Source of the DNA: Ensifer sp. PDNC004
GTDB lineage: Bacteria > Pseudomonadota > Alphaproteobacteria > Rhizobiales > Rhizobiaceae
DNA length: 64,000 nt
Assembly (NCBI RefSeq): GCF_016919405.1
Contig: NZ_CP070354.1
Location: 248,001 to 312,000 of the forward strand
Direction: 5' to 3'
This document shows positions 16,056-25,196 of the stretch, one piece after another (position 1 is the first letter of the stretch; each line of letters starts with the position of its first letter). Below the pieces are notes generated by a model, which saw nothing but the letters and a program-made list of their open reading frames with translations, was not told the origin of the DNA and searched no databases. A program made the translations under genes and the position numbers.

Positions 16056-17636
16056 ATGTCCAAATCTGCGAAATCGGCCCTGGAGTGCCGCAACGTCACC
16101 GTCAAATTCGGCGACGTGACGGCGTTGTCGGCGGTTTCAGCTTCGTTCACGCCGGGGCAAATCCATGCGGTTGTCGGTCAGAACGGCGCCGGCAAGACCA
16201 CCTTTGCCCGCGTGGCGGCCGGCCTGGTCCAGCCCACTTCTGGCGCCGTCAATGTGATGGGACACGACATCCGGACGGGGCAGGTCAGCGAAAGCCGGGC
16301 CGCCGGGGTGGAACTCGTCCACCAGAGCTTTGCCTTGCCGCCGTCCTTCACGGTTGCCGAAGCCATGGAGTTTGGCGCAACGGGCAGGGGCGGCGTCTTC
16401 AGCCGCAGGGGTCTCGTTGAAAAATGGCGGTCGCATCTTGCGGGTCTCGACGTTCAGGTCGATCTGAACCGGCGGATCAGGGACCTCCCGATCGAGACAC
16501 AGCAGGGGATAGAGATTGCCCGCGCCCTGGTCACGGATGCGCGCGTCCTCATTCTCGACGAGCCGACCGCGGTCCTGTCCCCGGCCGGCATCGACATGCT
16601 GTTCGCGCGCGTTCGCCGCCTTAAGGAACGTGGGGTCACAGTCATCCTTATCCTGCACAAGATCCGCGAGGTGCTGGGCATCGCGGACACAGTCACGGTG
16701 TTGCGGGGCGGCCGGAAGGTTGAAGGGCCGCTGCCGGTGGCGGAAGTTTCAAGTGAGCGGCTGGCCAACCTCATCGTCGGGGAGGCCATAGCCAAGACGC
16801 TCGGTGGCCAAGACCGCGATGCATTGGTCGGAACGAAGCCAACCGCGCATGGGAACTCCGTTCCGCACACGCATGCGGTCGGGCCTGCCATCCTTTCGAT
16901 GAAAGCCGTCTCCACGAGGCCGGACAGCGGGGGCATCGCTCTCGATGCCGTTGACCTCGAGATCCGCCCGGGCGAGATCGTCGGTGTCGCCGGGGTGGAA
17001 GGCAATGGGCAGAAAACCCTGGTGCGGGCGATCTCCGCACTCGCAGATCTCGAAGGCGGAACGATCAATCTCACTGGGCACGACGTGACCTGGCAGCCAC
17101 TTGCCGCACGCCGCAAGATCGGCCTTCGGATCATTCCCTTCGAGCGCAATGTGGAGGGCCTCAGCCTCACGAGCTCCCTCTGGCAAAACTGGAGCGCGCG
17201 CGAACTGTTGCAGGGGAGCTTGCTCAAGGGCATTCGGCCCGCTGCAATCCGTGAAGCTTGCGATCGGTCGCTAAAGGCGTGGAGCGTCCACTATAACAAT
17301 TCCGGGCAGAGGGCCGGGTCGCTTTCGGGCGGCAACGCGCAAAAGGTGATCCTTGCGCGGGAAATCGATCCTGAGGCCAAGCTGATTATTGCGGCCCAGC
17401 CGACACGCGGCCTCGACATCGGGGCGACCGCCTTCGTCTGGCAGGCCCTGCGGCAAGCGCGCGACGGTGGCGCGGCCATACTCTTGATCTCGTCGGATCT
17501 CGACGAGCTCTTCGACATATCGGATCGCGTCGTGGTGATGCTGTCGGGACGCCTGAATGGCGAGTTCCAAGCGCCCTTCGACATAAGCGTTGTGGGGGCG
17601 GCCATGACCGGTGCCGCTGCGGGGGCAAGCGCATGA
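16056..17636 (+). CDS. nucleoside/sugar-type ABC transporter ATPase 1, two fused NBDs
   Basis: A 526-residue double ATPase (YufO/RbsA-like). NBD1: Walker A GQNGAGKTT, Walker B LILDEPTAVL, with the signature weakened to ETQQGIEIARAL. NBD2: Walker A degenerated to GVEGNGQKT, signature LSGGNAQKVILAREI, and Walker B LIIAAQPTRGLDI lacking the usual Glu. Such asymmetry is normal in this family. The start at 16056 follows GGGAA; an ATG at 16044 is possible. Its stop overlaps the first permease by ATGA. It powers import of the BMP ligand. Confidence 0.92.
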   Translation: MSKSAKSALECRNVTVKFGDVTALSAVSASFTPGQIHAVVGQNGAGKTTFARVAAGLVQPTSGAVNVMGHDIRTGQVSESRAAGVELVHQSFALPPSFTVAEAMEFGATGRGGVFSRRGLVEKWRSHLAGLDVQVDLNRRIRDLPIETQQGIEIARALVTDARVLILDEPTAVLSPAGIDMLFARVRRLKERGVTVILILHKIREVLGIADTVTVLRGGRKVEGPLPVAEVSSERLANLIVGEAIAKTLGGQDRDALVGTKPTAHGNSVPHTHAVGPAILSMKAVSTRPDSGGIALDAVDLEIRPGEIVGVAGVEGNGQKTLVRAISALADLEGGTINLTGHDVTWQPLAARRKIGLRIIPFERNVEGLSLTSSLWQNWSARELLQGSLLKGIRPAAIREACDRSLKAWSVHYNNSGQRAGSLSGGNAQKVILAREIDPEAKLIIAAQPTRGLDIGATAFVWQALRQARDGGAAILLISSDLDELFDISDRVVVMLSGRLNGEFQAPFDISVVGAAMTGAAAGASA

Positions 17637-18670
17637 AAGACAGTCTCATCACCGTCGTTCGCAGCCTGATCTTCGTGACGTTCGCGCTCATCCTTTGCGC
17701 GCTCGTGTTCCAGCTTGCCGGCTATAATGCGCCGGTGACACTTTGGGCGGTGCTCGACGGGGCGTTTCTCCGAACCGGGGCGATCGAGCAAAGTCTCCGA
17801 TGGGCACTGCCGCTGTTCATAACGGCCGTCGGTGTCGGCATCTCCTTCCGCGCGGGATTCTTCAACATCGGTGCCCAGGGGCAGTTCTATGTCGGTGCGA
17901 TTTGCGCCGCCTTCGCAGCCGAAGCGGTAAGAGGCGGGCCCGCCTTCCTCGTGATCCCGACCCTGCTTCTAGCCGGCATGCTCGGCGGTGCACTCTGGGC
18001 GCTCTGGCCGGGATTGCTGCGGCTTCGCTCCGGCACCGACGAGGTCATCACCACGCTCATGGGCAACTTCATGGCCGGTCTGCTGCTCGTCTATGTCACT
18101 TCGGGGCCGCTCAAGGATCCCTCGGGCTCCGGTCAGCAGGCATCGAGCCGTCCGCTGGACCCGGCCTACCGCATCTCGGATTCCCTCGGTCTTTCGCCAA
18201 CGATCATCGCGATTGCGGTCGCTGTCGGCATCCTGATGTGGCTGCTGGTCAACCGGACCGCCTTCGGGGTTCTGGCAAGCCTTGCCGGTCGCAACGGCAC
18301 CATGGTGGAGTGGCAGGGCGCACGTCTCTGGAAGCTCGGCCTCTCAAGTTTCCTGATATCGGGTGCGCTAGCGGGTCTTGCCGGTACCATCGAGTTCATG
18401 GGGCCGAACGGCCGCATCGCCTCTGGTTTCCTGCCAGCCCATGGGTTTACGGCGATCCTGATCGCGCTCGTCGCCAACCTCTCCGTTCTCGGGACGGCGG
18501 TGGCCGCGGTGTTCTTCGGCGGGCTGGCGTCGGCGGCGCTTTATCTGCCGATCATGGCCGGGCTGCCGTCGGCGGCGATCGACATCATCAATGCGGCGAT
18601 CGCGCTGTTCATAACGGCAAGGTCGACCGTCATCGATAGGGTGCTGCGTCTCGGAGGGCGCAAGACATGA
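17633..18670 (+). CDS. nucleoside-type ABC transporter permease 1A (YufP-like)
   Basis: A 345-residue inner-membrane protein of the BPD_transp_2 family, with about nine hydrophobic segments. FRAGFFNIGAQGQFYVGA near residues 70-87 is the conserved loop of nucleoside-type permeases, and TDEVITTLMGNFMAGLL near 130-150 is also typical. It overlaps the ATPase and the second permease by ATGA at both ends, so the three are one translationally coupled unit. Confidence 0.92.
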   Translation: MKDSLITVVRSLIFVTFALILCALVFQLAGYNAPVTLWAVLDGAFLRTGAIEQSLRWALPLFITAVGVGISFRAGFFNIGAQGQFYVGAICAAFAAEAVRGGPAFLVIPTLLLAGMLGGALWALWPGLLRLRSGTDEVITTLMGNFMAGLLLVYVTSGPLKDPSGSGQQASSRPLDPAYRISDSLGLSPTIIAIAVAVGILMWLLVNRTAFGVLASLAGRNGTMVEWQGARLWKLGLSSFLISGALAGLAGTIEFMGPNGRIASGFLPAHGFTAILIALVANLSVLGTAVAAVFFGGLASAALYLPIMAGLPSAAIDIINAAIALFITARSTVIDRVLRLGGRKT

Positions 18671-19560
18671 ACGAGATCATCATCTCCATTCTGCGTTCCG
18701 GAACGCCGCTGATCTATGTCACGCTCGCCGGCGTTATCGCGCAACGGGCAGGGGTCTGGAACCTCGGCCTCGAGGGACTGATGATCATCGGTGCCTGCGC
18801 AACAATTCTCGGCATCATGCTCACCAAGTCCGTTGGCGCTGCCATCCTGATAGCCATCCTCGCCTGCGTCTTGGCCTCGGTGCTTCTGTGGTTCGTCATC
18901 GACAGGCTGAAGGCCAATCCCATTATCGCCGGTCTGGGGCTGACGGGTCTTGGCATCGGCGGTACGGCGTTGGCTGTCCAGTCGATCTTTGGCACCCAGG
19001 CAACCGTGACGGCACCCTTCGGCATTCCGAAACTGGGGCCGGCCTTTGGTTCCTATGGCGTGCTTTCGGTCGCGGTCGCGGCCATGCCCTTCGTCGTCTT
19101 TGCCATGTGGGTGCTGTTGCGGCGAACGCGTTTCGGCCTGCGGCTTGCCGCCTGCGGAGAGCATCCGTTTGCTGCGCGCGGTGTCGGCGCCGACCCTTCG
19201 CGCATGCGGTTGGCAGCACTTTCGATCGGCGGCGTCCTGTGCGCCATTGGCGGCGCGGAACTTGCCGCGGGCAGCCTGCAATTCTTTGCCCAGGGCATGA
19301 CGGCCGGTCGCGGCTTCATGGCGTTTGCGGCGGTCATCTTCGGTGCGGCCCATCCGGTTGGCGCCACCTTCGCCGCCCTGTTCTTCGCCATCGTCGGCGC
19401 CATCGGCATCCGGGCGCAGTTGACGTTCGGAGACCGGATCCCCCACGACCTCTTGCAGGCCTTGCCGTATCTGGCGACGGTCTTCGGGGTCTGGCTGTCC
19501 GGAAAGCTCCGCGGCGGAGCGAAGGGTGCGAGCTCTTTTGCCGAGCTCAGGGATCAATAG
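18667..19560 (+). CDS. nucleoside-type ABC transporter permease 1B (YufQ-like)
   Basis: A 297-residue BPD_transp_2 permease, the partner of the preceding one. The conserved loop RAGVWNLGLEGLMIIGA is at about residues 29-45, and AQGMTAGRGFMAFAAVIFGAAHP at about 210-232, both diagnostic of the B subunit of BMP-type importers. It ends 58 bp before the amidohydrolase start, suggesting uptake is directly followed by hydrolysis or deamination of the imported compound. Confidence 0.92.
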   Translation: MNEIIISILRSGTPLIYVTLAGVIAQRAGVWNLGLEGLMIIGACATILGIMLTKSVGAAILIAILACVLASVLLWFVIDRLKANPIIAGLGLTGLGIGGTALAVQSIFGTQATVTAPFGIPKLGPAFGSYGVLSVAVAAMPFVVFAMWVLLRRTRFGLRLAACGEHPFAARGVGADPSRMRLAALSIGGVLCAIGGAELAAGSLQFFAQGMTAGRGFMAFAAVIFGAAHPVGATFAALFFAIVGAIGIRAQLTFGDRIPHDLLQALPYLATVFGVWLSGKLRGGAKGASSFAELRDQ

Positions 19561-19618
19561 TCGCGATGTGGCGGCGGGCGCCATCATCGGATCGTTCAGT
19601 CATTTCCGGGACGTAGTC

Positions 19619-21127
19619 ATGCGCGAAATTCTCATCCGCAATGCGACACTTGTTGCAATGGACGGTGCTCGCGGCGCCACCCCGTTTGCCGCCGACATCC
19701 TGATCGAAGGCTCCGAGATCAAATCCATCGGGTCGGGGCTTGCAGCTAGGCCCGACGCTCAAATCATCGATGGGCGTGGCAGGCTAGTAATGCCAGGTCT
19801 GGTCAATGCCCATACGCATTCCAGCGAGACATTCCTGCGGGGGCGCTATGAGCGCATGCCGCTCGAAGTCTGGCTGCTCTATGCCTATCCCCTATTGATG
19901 AATGACCCGATCGGCGAGCGCTTGCTGTACCTGCGCAGCCTGCTCTTGGCGATGGGATCTCTGCGCAACGGCGTCACGACGCTTTGCGACGACTTTTTCG
20001 ATCCGCCGCGTCACGACCTCGACCGGCTCGCCACCGTCTTTCGCGCCTATGACGATGCCGGCATCCGCGCCAATGTCTCCAGCGCGGCGATGAATGTGCA
20101 TACGCTCGATGCGCTGCCATTTGCGCGGGAGGTCATGCCCTCGGCGCTGCAGGAGCTGCTTGATTTCGGCCCGCCGATGTCGGCTGAAACCTATGCGGAT
20201 TATTGCCGAGCGGCCTTTTCCAGCCTGCATGGCATGTCTGGTCGCCTGCGGTTCATGATCGCCCCGTCGGCGCCGCAGCGCTGCACACCGGATCTCATGG
20301 CCGCCTGCATGGACCTGGCGGTGGACAAACACGTGCCGTTCCACACGCATATCCTCGAGACCAAGACGCAGGCGGTAACGGGGCTCGTTCGACACGGCAA
20401 GTCGCTGATCGCCTACATGCACGACCTTGGGCTTCTAAAGCGCAATACGACCATCGCACACTCGGTATGGGTGAGCGACGACGACATCGAGCTCATGGGG
20501 CAGGCGGGCGTCTCCATCGCTCATAATGCCGTCTCGAACCTGAAGCTTGGCGCCGGCATCGCGCCGATCCGCCGCCTGCTCGATGCCGGCGTCACTGTTG
20601 GCCTCGGCACCGATGGCGTTTCGTCGAACGATACATCGCGCATCTTCGACGTCATGCGCGTCGCCGGTCTCGTACATAGTGCTGCCGGTCCCGACTATGA
20701 GAGATGGCTGAAGGCGGACGAGATTCTCGCCATGGCGACCATCGGCGGCGCGAAAACGGCGATGCTGGAGCAGGTGACCGGCTCCCTCGAAGTCGGCAAA
20801 TCGGCTGATCTCCTGGTCCTGAACACGCGCAACTATCCCTTCCAGCCTCTCAATGATATCGCCAAGCACCTTGTCTATTCGGAAAATGGATCCTCGATCG
20901 AGACGGTCATGGTTGCCGGACGGGTTGTGATGCAGGACGGTCGTTTGACCACGGTGGATGAACAGGCCGTGCTCGATGAGATTTCCGAGCTCGTACCGGC
21001 CTATCTTGCCGAACATGCCGAGCTTGAGCGCCGCAATGCGATCTTCGAACCCGCCATGGCACAAATCCATCGCATGGCGACCGGGATGGATCTCCCGCTC
21101 AACCGATACCAGGGCGATATGGTGTGA
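19619..21127 (+). CDS. metal-dependent amidohydrolase (TrzN/AtzB/SAH-deaminase type)
   Basis: A 502-residue cytoplasmic amidohydrolase of the COG0402 group. Metal ligands: H65-x-H67 in NAHTHSSE, HTHILETKT in the middle, IAHSVWVSDDD, and the catalytic Asp in GLGTDGVSSND; NAVSNLKLGAGIAP matches the substrate-loop motif of deaminases. I chose 19619 because the protein then starts MREILIRNATLVAMDG, the usual opening. It is about 40-60 residues longer than typical guanine deaminase. It probably removes an amino or similar group from a heterocycle brought in by the adjacent importer. Confidence 0.9.
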   Translation: MREILIRNATLVAMDGARGATPFAADILIEGSEIKSIGSGLAARPDAQIIDGRGRLVMPGLVNAHTHSSETFLRGRYERMPLEVWLLYAYPLLMNDPIGERLLYLRSLLLAMGSLRNGVTTLCDDFFDPPRHDLDRLATVFRAYDDAGIRANVSSAAMNVHTLDALPFAREVMPSALQELLDFGPPMSAETYADYCRAAFSSLHGMSGRLRFMIAPSAPQRCTPDLMAACMDLAVDKHVPFHTHILETKTQAVTGLVRHGKSLIAYMHDLGLLKRNTTIAHSVWVSDDDIELMGQAGVSIAHNAVSNLKLGAGIAPIRRLLDAGVTVGLGTDGVSSNDTSRIFDVMRVAGLVHSAAGPDYERWLKADEILAMATIGGAKTAMLEQVTGSLEVGKSADLLVLNTRNYPFQPLNDIAKHLVYSENGSSIETVMVAGRVVMQDGRLTTVDEQAVLDEISELVPAYLAEHAELERRNAIFEPAMAQIHRMATGMDLPLNRYQGDMV

Positions 21128-21255
21128 ACTAAACTGGCGCAGCACACGATATCGGCCAAGAACACCGATCGTCCGCCAGCGCATTTTGGCCGCATGAGGC
21201 CAAAGGGGTCCGGCAGGGCCGTCTGCGCCGAAATTTGCGACACCATATGGCCCCT

Positions 21256-21279
21256 GGACCACTTTATAAAAAGTGGTCC
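21256..21279. promoter_or_regulatory. palindromic operator upstream of the cupin gene (MocR-site candidate)
   Basis: A perfect 10-bp inverted repeat, GGACCACTTT and AAAGTGGTCC, around ATAA. Its core CCACTT-N6-AAGTGG is shared exactly with the palindrome at 23143-23162 in the MocR/SDR divergent promoter. It lies 57 bp before the cupin GTG start in a 208-bp gap, so the cupin is probably its own transcription unit under the MocR regulator. Confidence 0.72.
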
Positions 21280-21335
21280 TTGTCGATCCAGGTGTTCCCC
21301 GTTCTGTTCAGTCCGCAACAAGAAGGAGGAATGCC

Positions 21336-21710
21336 GTGGTTGTCGACAAAGGCGGGATCGTATTTGCAAACGGTCAGGGAGAATTCTGGACGGATGAACG
21401 GTGCTACATCACCGAACTGCACAATTGCGACGCGTCGCCCGAGGCGTCGCTTGCCGTCGCCCGGGTGGAGGTCGGGGTTACCACGCAACTGCACAGCCTC
21501 ACCGGTGTGATCGAGCGCTACGTTCTTCGCCAGGGCGAGGGCATTCTCGAGGTCGATGGGGTCAAGCAGAAGCTGCGCGTCGGCGATCAGGCGGTGATAC
21601 CGGCCGGTGCGGCGCAACGTATCGAAAACACAGGCTCGGTCGACCTGGAGTTCTATTGCCTGTGCACGCCGCGCTTTTTCCCGGATTCCTACGTGAACCT
21701 GGAACAATAA
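21336..21710 (+). CDS. single-domain cupin protein
   Basis: A 124-residue cupin_2-type beta-barrel. The conserved motif 1 is partly kept (VTTQLHSLTGVIERYVLRQGEGILEVDG), and motif 2 reads GDQAVIPAGAAQRIENTGS, in which the usual final His is replaced by Gln (AQRIENT). Metal binding may therefore be weak or altered. The GTG start at 21336 is chosen because AGGAGG precedes it by a normal spacing; an ATG five bases earlier is out of frame. Function unknown: a dioxygenase-like, isomerase-like or ligand-sensing role is possible. Confidence 0.85.
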   Translation: MVVDKGGIVFANGQGEFWTDERCYITELHNCDASPEASLAVARVEVGVTTQLHSLTGVIERYVLRQGEGILEVDGVKQKLRVGDQAVIPAGAAQRIENTGSVDLEFYCLCTPRFFPDSYVNLEQ

Positions 21711-21726
21711 CGAAGCGTTGCGGCGC

Positions 21727-23136
21727 CTAGCCGGCGGATTTTCCGCCTGCCAGGCTGCAGATGGTTTCGATTGCGAACTGCATGGTTTGCAGCGGGCGGA
21801 CAAAGGGCAGGCGTATGACGTCGCCGAAATTTTCCCGCGCGGAATAGCCGGGTCCGGCAGACAGGAACAGGCGGTGGCGTTGTGCTTCCTGGCACAAGGC
21901 CACCGCATCGACGCCGGGCATGTGGATCCACATCGCAGTCCCTCCCGAGGGACGCGACCAATGCCAGTGGCCCGGCGCATGATCGGCGATGATCCTTTCC
22001 GCCGCCTCCAGATGCTCGGAAATCTCGCGGTGACGATAGACCCGCGCCTCGCGAATGTTTTCGAGCAGGCCGACGGCCAGGTGCTGATCGAACATCGAGC
22101 AGCCGAGATCGTTGACCGCCTTGAAGCTCGCCAAACGCTTCACGACCGGCGGCGCGGCACGGATCCAGCCGATGCGCAGGCCGCCCCAGAACAGCTTCGA
22201 AAGCGTGCCGATGGTTGCGACAAGCTCCGGGTTGGCTTGTCCCGCCACAGGGCGCGGTGTTCGTCCGGCGATGGTCGAAAGCTCGTTCTGCGCGCCGTCC
22301 TCGATCAGAAACGTCGGATAGCGCTCGAGGAGGTCGAGGAGCTCACGCCGGCTCTGATCGCTGAGCGAACGACCGGTCGGATTGTGCGCCTCGGGAAAGA
22401 GATAAAGCAGCCTCGGGCGGTTCTTGAGCGCCTTCTCCAATTTGCCGATATCAAGGCCCTCGTCGGTCACCGCGATCGGAACGATCCGCGCGTTGCGGCG
22501 GCGGAAGGCTTCGAGCGAACCGCGATAGACAGGGTCTTCGACCACCACCGCGTCCGACGCATCCACCATTGCATTGGCGAGCAACCAGACGGCCTGCTGC
22601 GCGCCGCTGGTAATCAGGATGTTGTCCGGATGCGTCGGCAACCCAAGGTCCGCGTAATAGCGCGCGATGGCCCAGCGCAGCGCCGGCAGGCCGGAGGCGT
22701 CGTAGCCGAGGCCTGCTGCCACACTGGCAAGGTCCGCCCCTTTCAACGCCGCCAGCATTTCGGTCAGGATGGGTGACGGCTGCAGGGCGCCGCTCGTCAT
22801 GTCGATGTCCTGCGGCAGCGCCCGGATCTCGCCGGCCAGGCGCGTGTGCGCAGCTCCTGACGGCGCCGCGGCCGCGACGATGCGGTGGCCGCTGCCATGG
22901 CGGCTGTCCAGCACCCCGGCGTCCCGCAGCGAGCCGTAGGCCGCCACGACCGTCCCGCGGCTGACCGCAAGCGCCGTCGCCAGCGCCCGTTCCGACGGCA
23001 AGACACCGCCGACGGGCAACTCCCTTGCCGTAATCAATCTGCCGATCGAAAGGCTGAGCTGCTCGCTGACCTTGCCGTCTGGGGTTCGCCAGTTGCCGAT
23101 AAGCCGGCCGATGCGGGCGGGAGAAATCCTGTTCAT
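21727..23136 (-). CDS. MocR-type (GntR/aminotransferase fusion) transcriptional regulator
   Basis: A 469-residue PdxR/MocR-family protein. Residues about 1-80 form a GntR winged helix (LPSERALATALAVSRGTVVAAYGSLRDAG); the rest is a fold-type I aminotransferase-like domain with the PLP-binding Lys in GTLSKLFWGGLRIG and the PLP-contact Asp/Tyr region in VVVEDPVYRGSLEAF. I chose the ATG at 23136 since the protein then begins with the DNA-binding domain; a longer frame would run through the operator. It is divergent from the SDR gene. Known MocRs control vitamin B6, GABA, taurine or amino-compound metabolism; here the ligand is unknown. Confidence 0.92.
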   Translation of the reverse strand: MNRISPARIGRLIGNWRTPDGKVSEQLSLSIGRLITARELPVGGVLPSERALATALAVSRGTVVAAYGSLRDAGVLDSRHGSGHRIVAAAAPSGAAHTRLAGEIRALPQDIDMTSGALQPSPILTEMLAALKGADLASVAAGLGYDASGLPALRWAIARYYADLGLPTHPDNILITSGAQQAVWLLANAMVDASDAVVVEDPVYRGSLEAFRRRNARIVPIAVTDEGLDIGKLEKALKNRPRLLYLFPEAHNPTGRSLSDQSRRELLDLLERYPTFLIEDGAQNELSTIAGRTPRPVAGQANPELVATIGTLSKLFWGGLRIGWIRAAPPVVKRLASFKAVNDLGCSMFDQHLAVGLLENIREARVYRHREISEHLEAAERIIADHAPGHWHWSRPSGGTAMWIHMPGVDAVALCQEAQRHRLFLSAGPGYSARENFGDVIRLPFVRPLQTMQFAIETICSLAGGKSAG

Positions 23137-23142
23137 GTGTGA

Positions 23143-23162
23143 TCCACTTCTCGACAAGTGGA
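23143..23162. promoter_or_regulatory. palindromic operator between MocR and SDR genes
   Basis: TCCACTT (23143-23149) and AAGTGGA (23156-23162) form a perfect 7-bp inverted repeat around CTCGAC. The centre CCACTT-N6-AAGTGG is the same as in the operator before the cupin at 21256. It begins 6 bp upstream of the MocR ATG, an autorepression position, and about 90 bp before the SDR start. Confidence 0.75.
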
Positions 23163-23249
23163 CTTTGTCAGATCCCCGTGACTGGAGCAACGTGGTTCCC
23201 GGAGAACAGAGAGGAAGAGTTTCCAAGCGGAGGCTCGAAGGGAGGATAT

Positions 23250-24089
23250 ATGGGTTCCTTTGCCACGAGGGGCGAGCATGCCCCGTTGGCCGTGAGGCAG
23301 GTTGCACCGACGCGCTCGCATGCAAACAAGCGCTACCTGGTGCTTGGCGGCGCCGGCGGCGCCGGCAAGGCGGCTGCAGGATTGCTCGTTGCCGAGGGTG
23401 CCTCGGTCGTCATCGGCGATGTCCGTGCGCAAGCGCTGGAAGAGGCGATTGCCAGCCTCGATCATGACCGCAAGGCACTGTCCGGCGTTGTCGTCGACCT
23501 GGCCGATGCAGGCTCGATCGCAGCTGCGATCAAGGAAGCCGAAGCGCGCCTCGGTGCAATCGACGGGCTGGTAAACTGCGCGGCGATCGTTTGCCATGTC
23601 GATCCGCTCGAAACGCCGTGGAGCGATTGGGAGCGCATCTTCTCCATCAACGTCTACGGCGCGTTCGAGGCAGCCAGGCTCGTTTCCAAGGCAATGATTG
23701 CCAAGGGCATCAAGGGCGCGATCGTCAATGTCGCTTCGGAGGCCGGCAAGAAAGGCCATACGCAGTCGCTGGCCTACAGCGCCAGCAAGGCGGCCATGAT
23801 CAATTTCACCCGGGTTCTGTCCGAAGTGCTTGCGCCGCAGGACATCAACGTCAACTGCGTCTGCCCCGGCGGTATGGCGACGGACATGTTGCGTGAGGTT
23901 GCTGTCGCCTATGGCGACCTGGTCAAGCAGGCGCCCGACGAGGTCTTCAAGCAGCTCGTCAGCTCGCAGTTGCGTCGTCATATCGACCCGGTGGAAGTGG
24001 CGCGGACGATTTCGTTCCTGCTCAGCGACGACGCGATCATCATTCGCGGTCAGGCGATCAACGCCGACGGTGGCGACACGCCGTACTGA
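23250..24089 (+). CDS. short-chain dehydrogenase/reductase (SDR)
   Basis: A 279-residue classical SDR. The nucleotide-binding loop is VLGGAGGAGKAAAG near residues 31-44, and the catalytic set is a Ser in IVNVASEAG followed by Y-x3-K in YSASK; VNCVCPGGMATDM follows as expected. It has about 25 extra N-terminal residues before the first strand. The start at 23250 follows GGGAGGAT. It is divergent from the MocR gene over a shared palindrome, so MocR probably controls it. It would oxidise or reduce an alcohol/ketone in the island's pathway, perhaps with the GMC enzyme. Confidence 0.92.
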   Translation: MGSFATRGEHAPLAVRQVAPTRSHANKRYLVLGGAGGAGKAAAGLLVAEGASVVIGDVRAQALEEAIASLDHDRKALSGVVVDLADAGSIAAAIKEAEARLGAIDGLVNCAAIVCHVDPLETPWSDWERIFSINVYGAFEAARLVSKAMIAKGIKGAIVNVASEAGKKGHTQSLAYSASKAAMINFTRVLSEVLAPQDINVNCVCPGGMATDMLREVAVAYGDLVKQAPDEVFKQLVSSQLRRHIDPVEVARTISFLLSDDAIIIRGQAINADGGDTPY

Positions 24090-24157
24090 TCGGTGCGTCG
24101 GCGAACCGGCGTCCGCAGCGTTCCACCATCGCGACACACTTGCTCATGGAGTCCAAG

Positions 24158-25177
24158 ATGACGACTACCAGCAAATTCCTGCATATCTGCCTCGGTTCCT
24201 TGCTCGCCGTTGCGGCGACGACAGCGTCCGCCAGGGCCGACGACACGTCCTATGTCCTGGTGACACCGAGCCGCATCGGCGTGAACAAGTTCCTCGGCCT
24301 CGGCAAGACGGGGATCGAAAAGGCCGCCGAGGCTCAAGGGGCGAAAGCGCGCATATTCGAGGGCACGGATCCGTCGACCCGCCGCCAGAACGTTCAGGCC
24401 GCCATAGACATGGGCGCCCCGATCGTCACGGTCATGGGCTTCGAGTTCGGCGACATCATTGCCGATCTGGCACCGGAAAACCCGGAAACGAAGTTCGTAA
24501 TCATCGACACCTGCATTCCGGAAGCACCGGAGAATGTCTATTGCGCGGTGTTCCGCGAACAGGAAATCGCCTATCTCGCCGGGGCCGAAGCTGCCCTGAC
24601 GTCACAGAGCAAGACGGTGGCCGTGATCGGTGCGCTCGATATTCCGTTCCTGCATCGCTACACGGATTCCTACGAACTCGGCGCTAAGGCTGCCAACCCC
24701 GACATCAACGTGCTGCCGACGGCGTGGATCGGCGGAGACAATCCCTTCCAGGATCCGGTGCGGGCACAGACCCAGGCGGTCCTGCAGCTCTCTAACGGAG
24801 CAGACCGCATCTACGCGGTCGCGGCCGGCAGCAACGGCGGCGTGTTCAAGGCGGTGGCGGAAAAGCCGGGAGCGATGGCGATCGGCCTCGACGTCAACCA
24901 ATGCGGCGATGCGCCCGGCGCGATACTCGACAGCACGCTCAAACGCGTGGACGTCGTTCTTCCCGCAACCATCGACGGCATCCTGAAAGGCACGGCTAAG
25001 CCTGTCGAGAGCTTCGGTCTGGCGGAAGGCGGGCTCGAACTCGTTGCCATGTCCGAGGACCTGGCCGCGTCCGGCTGCATGATCGCCAAGGCGCCTGATG
25101 TCATCGGCAAGCTGACCGAGATCCAGGCAAAGATCGTGTCGGGCGCCATCACCGTGCCTGACCCCATGGCCCAATAG
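24158..25177 (+). CDS. BMP-like ABC substrate-binding protein 2
   Basis: A 339-residue periplasmic receptor heading the island's second importer. A Sec-type signal peptide runs through LGSLLAVAATTASARA, with cleavage near residue 26. The body shows VLVTPSRIGVNKFLGLGKTGIEKAA, VTVMGFEFGDIIADLAPENPETKFVIID and AVAAGSNGGVFKA, the BMP/PnrA pattern. I prefer the ATG at 24158, which has GGAG seven bases before it, over in-frame starts at 24140 and 24146. It differs from receptor 1 and carries a Sec rather than Tat signal, so the two systems probably bind different ligands. Confidence 0.88.
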   Translation: MTTTSKFLHICLGSLLAVAATTASARADDTSYVLVTPSRIGVNKFLGLGKTGIEKAAEAQGAKARIFEGTDPSTRRQNVQAAIDMGAPIVTVMGFEFGDIIADLAPENPETKFVIIDTCIPEAPENVYCAVFREQEIAYLAGAEAALTSQSKTVAVIGALDIPFLHRYTDSYELGAKAANPDINVLPTAWIGGDNPFQDPVRAQTQAVLQLSNGADRIYAVAAGSNGGVFKAVAEKPGAMAIGLDVNQCGDAPGAILDSTLKRVDVVLPATIDGILKGTAKPVESFGLAEGGLELVAMSEDLAASGCMIAKAPDVIGKLTEIQAKIVSGAITVPDPMAQ

Positions 25178-25196
25178 CGGTCCGGGAGCTGAAGCA

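Noticed and set aside
9071..21127. Idea that the two amidohydrolases are a duplicated pair
   Set aside because: They share only superfamily metal motifs; the first motif (HDH versus HTH), length and loop sequences differ throughout, so a recent duplication is not supported.
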